Positions 6,193 through 7,338 of a DNA stretch of 7,338 nt are shown piece after piece. The stretch comes from Candidatus Cloacimonadota bacterium (GTDB taxonomy: Bacteria > Cloacimonadota > Cloacimonadia > Cloacimonadales > Cloacimonadaceae): contig JALNXT010000072.1 of assembly GCA_023230245.1 (NCBI GenBank), forward strand, positions 1 through 7,338. Reading direction: 5' to 3'. The notes below the pieces were generated by a model, which searched no databases, had not been told where the DNA came from, and saw only the letters and a list, made by a program, of their open reading frames with translations. Position numbers and translations under genes: made by a program. Each line of letters opens with the position of its first letter. The stretch's first letter is position 1.

Positions 6193-6635
6193 TTTTTGGG
6201 GATGGGATAGCTTATCTAAAAGACCAAAGCAGTGGCTTCGATATTATTTTGGTGGATTCCACCGATCCCGTGGGTCCTGCGGAAGGGCTGTTCAGAAGAG
6301 CGTTTATAGAAGATTGCCATAAAGCCCTAAATCCCGATGGCATCCTCTGTTTGCAAAGCGAAAGCCCCTGGATTGCCTCATTGCAACCGATTATCAGCCA
6401 AGTAAATAGAGATTTGAAGGAACTGTTTCCCATCGTGGCACCATACACCGCAGCAATCCAAACCTATCAGGCGGGTTTGTGGATGTTCCAGCTTGCCTCA
6501 AAGCAGCATAATCCCCTTCAAATTGATGCCAACAAAGAGTTTGCCTCCAGAAACCTAAGCTGTAAATACTATACTGCCGCCTTACACAATGCTGCTTTTG
6601 TGCTGCCACAGTTTGTGAATCTTCTTTTATCATAG
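6141..6635 (+). pseudogene. speE: Spermidine synthase, C-terminal fragment (5' half deleted)
   Basis: About 164 codons match the C-terminal half of spermidine synthase, which transfers an aminopropyl group from decarboxylated S-adenosylmethionine to putrescine. The match begins with RFFPQL (6141-6158). It continues through FGDGIAYL (6195-6218) and the active-site loop DSTDPVGPAEGLF (6255-6293), with the Asp that acts in catalysis. It ends with the family-typical C-terminus RNLSCKYYTAALHNAAFVLP and a stop TAG at 6633-6635. The N-terminal beta domain and the first half of the Rossmann fold, including the glycine-rich GGGDG nucleotide-binding motif, are absent; full-length enzymes have about 280-300 residues. 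No credible start or ribosome binding site exists in this frame: upstream sequence belongs to the exported-protein gene. It is therefore almost certainly inactive. The uninterrupted frame implies a recent break, or a contig-joining error. Confidence 0.85.
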
Positions 6636-6637
6636 GC

Positions 6638-6694
6638 AGTTAAACTCCAAAGCCAATGCGAGCTGCGCCAAGCTGAATCAGGCGCAACTTAACT
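6638..6694. repeat. Nested inverted repeats just after the speE fragment
   Basis: AGTTAA (6638-6643) pairs with TTAACT (6689-6694), and inside it TGCGCC (6664-6669) pairs with GGCGCA (6681-6686). The outer and inner stems could coexist in one transcript structure. No T-run follows, so intrinsic termination is not supported. Confidence 0.4.
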
Positions 6695-6702
6695 CTATTG
6701 GG

Positions 6703-6724
6703 CTGCCAATCTCCGAATTGGCAG
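6703..6724. repeat. Hairpin, 8-bp stem, loop CTCCGA
   Basis: CTGCCAAT (6703-6710) and ATTGGCAG (6717-6724) are exact reverse complements. The stem length equals that of the hairpins at 7081-7188, but the loop is six bases. Confidence 0.7.
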
Positions 6725-6756
6725 TGAAGCTATCATAGTATCATCCTCCGAGTACT

Positions 6757-6779
6757 GTGGCAAAAAAGGAGTTTGCCAC
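6757..6779. repeat. Hairpin, 8-bp stem, loop AAAGGAG
   Basis: GTGGCAAA (6757-6764) and TTTGCCAC (6772-6779) are exact reverse complements. The seven-base loop contains AGGA, the same four bases that form the loop of the hairpin at 7144-7163. No T-run follows. Confidence 0.7.
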
Positions 6780-6797
6780 CCCATATCTGCCAAGCCT

Positions 6798-6977
6798 CTA
6801 GTAGCTTTCCAACATCGTTTCTTCAATCTGCTGTTTCAGATCTTTCCCATTTGCATCCGTCTTAAACGCCATCAGGAACAAGCCTTTTCCACCGCTAAGC
6901 CTTGCCCAAAGATTGCCGAATGCAGTAAGTGTAACATACGGGCTTTCACTTTTTTTGGGGGGTATACCTGCAATTTC
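6798..6977 (-). pseudogene. C-terminal remnant of an unidentified protein
   Basis: On the minus strand, 59 codons are open between a TGA (6978-6980) and the stop TAG (6798-6800). The peptide looks like genuine protein rather than noise: it contains SPYVTLTAFGNLWARLSGGK, then GLFLMAFKTDANGKDLKQQ, and ends in IEETMLESY, an amphipathic helix-like close. There is no plausible start or ribosome binding site; upstream the frame runs into the 13-bp array and its stop. I read it as the surviving C-terminal end of a gene whose body was lost or overwritten by repeats. I do not recognise the family. A chance open frame of this length is possible, so confidence is moderate to low. Confidence 0.4.
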
Positions 6978-6995
6978 TCACAGATTTGGATTTGG

Positions 6996-7086
6996 TTTGG
7001 AGTTTTGGTTTGGAGTTCGAGTTTGGAGTTCAAGTTTGGAGTTCGAGTTTGGAGTTCGAGTTTGGAGTACAGGTTTGGAGTTCCGG
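6996..7086. repeat. 13-bp tandem array, unit TTTGGAGTTCGAG, seven copies
   Basis: Seven exactly 13-bp units start at 6996, 7009, 7022, 7035, 7048, 7061 and 7074. Copies 2, 4 and 5 are identical; copy 3 has one change. Copies 1, 6 and 7 diverge at their 3' ends, the usual pattern of an array with decaying edges. Irregular TTTGG motifs continue upstream (6985-6995). The last unit ends in TTCCGG, which is also the first arm of the hairpin at 7081-7100. The period is not a multiple of three, so it is not selected as a protein repeat. Confidence 0.95.
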
Positions 7087-7100
7087 TGTCCTTACCGGAA
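7081..7100. repeat. 20-nt hairpin 1 (arms TTCCGGTG/TACCGGAA, loop TCCT)
   Basis: The stem is seven Watson-Crick pairs plus one G-T pair next to the loop, and the loop is TCCT at 7089-7092. It overlaps the last unit of the 13-bp array. Confidence 0.8.
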
Positions 7101-7105
7101 AGGCT

Positions 7106-7125
7106 TGCCAGTGTCCTCACTGGCA
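7106..7125. repeat. 20-nt hairpin 2 (arms TGCCAGTG/CACTGGCA, loop TCCT)
   Basis: A perfect 8-bp stem with loop TCCT at 7114-7117. It lies five bases (AGGCT) after hairpin 1, in the same loop orientation. Confidence 0.85.
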
Positions 7126-7143
7126 GTCTTATTAACTGCCTCT

Positions 7144-7163
7144 AACCGACGAGGACGTCGGTT
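7144..7163. repeat. 20-nt hairpin 3 (arms AACCGACG/CGTCGGTT, loop AGGA)
   Basis: A perfect 8-bp stem with loop AGGA at 7152-7155, the reverse complement of the loops of hairpins 1 and 2. The arms share no sequence with the neighbours. Confidence 0.85.
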
Positions 7164-7168
7164 CACCT

Positions 7169-7188
7169 TGCCTGCGGGGACGCAGGCA
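7169..7188. repeat. 20-nt hairpin 4 (arms TGCCTGCG/CGCAGGCA, loop GGGA)
   Basis: A perfect 8-bp stem with loop GGGA at 7177-7180. It lies five bases (CACCT) after hairpin 3, mirroring the five-base gap between hairpins 1 and 2. Confidence 0.85.
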
Positions 7189-7234
7189 TTCCAATCAGCA
7201 TTCCACTGGAAAGACTGGAATTTCCTGAAATGAG

Positions 7235-7263
7235 TTGACACTTTACACTTTGTTAGATATTCT
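7235..7263 (+). promoter_or_regulatory. Sigma70-like promoter facing the right edge
   Basis: A perfect TTGACA (7235-7240) is followed after 17 bases by TATTCT (7258-7263, four of six matches to the -10 box). No gene starts before the window ends, so its target, if any, lies beyond base 7338. Confidence 0.4.
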
Positions 7264-7324
7264 CATTTGTCAAGACCAATCTTCTTAATCTTAACTACCA
7301 ATGACTTAGAATAGGTTCTTGCCC

Positions 7325-7338
7325 CTCTCCCGGGAGAG
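7325..7338. repeat. Palindrome CTCTCCCGGGAGAG cut by the window end
   Basis: The last 14 bases form a perfect palindrome. The preceding CCC suggests it may continue as GGG outside the window. It looks like another intergenic palindromic repeat. Confidence 0.6.

Larger units (their letters stand above)
6636..7338. other. Gene-poor, repeat-rich region with decayed coding sequence
   Basis: About 700 bp after the speE fragment contain no intact gene. They hold several hairpins, one minus-strand protein remnant, a 13-bp tandem array, a cluster of four 20-nt hairpins, a rightward promoter-like sequence and a cut palindrome, each listed separately. Longer open frames crossing 6872-7233 on both strands are translations of the tandem array and hairpins, and I do not call them genes. 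Confidence 0.7.

Noticed and set aside
6757..6779. Intrinsic terminator after the speE fragment
   Set aside because: The stem is good but no T-run follows on either strand in the right position.
6996..7086. Iteron-type replication origin
   Set aside because: Direct repeats of this size can be iterons, but there is no replication initiator gene or DnaA-box cluster, and repeat decay at the edges fits slippage.
6996..7188. CRISPR array
   Set aside because: The 13-bp units are contiguous without spacers, the hairpin arms are not repeated, and no cas gene is present.
6872..7233. Open frames of 82 and 106 codons on the two strands
   Set aside because: Both are translations of the 13-bp array and the hairpins (repeating TPNL/LEFEFGVRVW-type peptides). 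Neither has a ribosome binding site or a domain.

Overview
The window reads as a chromosomal segment from a bacterium of the Fibrobacterota-Chlorobiota-Bacteroidota (FCB) side of the tree. I favour Candidatus Cloacimonadota. The reasons are a secreted seven-bladed propeller protein with a type IX secretion (Por) C-terminal sorting domain of the 'YPNP ... YNIKGQK ... KGVYLISV' style, a fermentative CoA-transferase pair, and intergenic gaps full of small palindromes and tandem repeats. The phylum is an inference from protein style; no marker gene is present.

Layout. (1) 1-238 (+): the 3' end of an HD-GYP c-di-GMP phosphodiesterase. (2) 291-1603 (+): a two-gene operon for the A and B subunits of an AtoDA-type acetate/acetoacetate (3-oxoacid) CoA-transferase, both intact. 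(3) 1600-3779 (-): a convergent two-gene operon, a secreted protein of unknown function followed 8 bp later by the ribosome-associated GTPase HflX. The atoA and hflX stop codons lie in one shared TTAA palindrome. (4) 3780-4434: about 650 bp without a convincing gene. It holds an island of palindromes, an 8-bp tandem array (CACCCTTC) and a pair of near-identical inverted repeats about 285 bp apart. (5) 4435-6060 (+): a secreted protein with seven FG-GAP/VCBS calcium-loop repeats and a type IX sorting domain. (6) 6073-6635 (+): a broken locus. A ribosome binding site and signal peptide of a second exported protein run, out of frame, into the C-terminal half of spermidine synthase (speE), as expected of a deletion fusion. 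(7) 6636-7338: about 700 bp of decayed, repeat-rich DNA. It holds a minus-strand protein remnant, a 13-bp tandem array of seven copies, four hairpins each with an 8-bp stem and 4-base loop with completely different arms, a sigma70-like promoter facing right, and half of a palindrome cut by the window edge.

How the parts work together. AtoD and AtoA form one enzyme that moves CoA between short-chain acids, fitting amino-acid or short-chain-acid fermentation. The propeller protein is probably surface-exposed or released cargo. The region around it looks evolutionarily unstable: repeat islands on both sides and a truncated, fused pair of genes directly downstream. No CRISPR array, tRNA, rRNA or complete insertion sequence was seen. 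The most unusual structure is the set of 20-nt hairpins that keep stem length and loop while their arms share no sequence.
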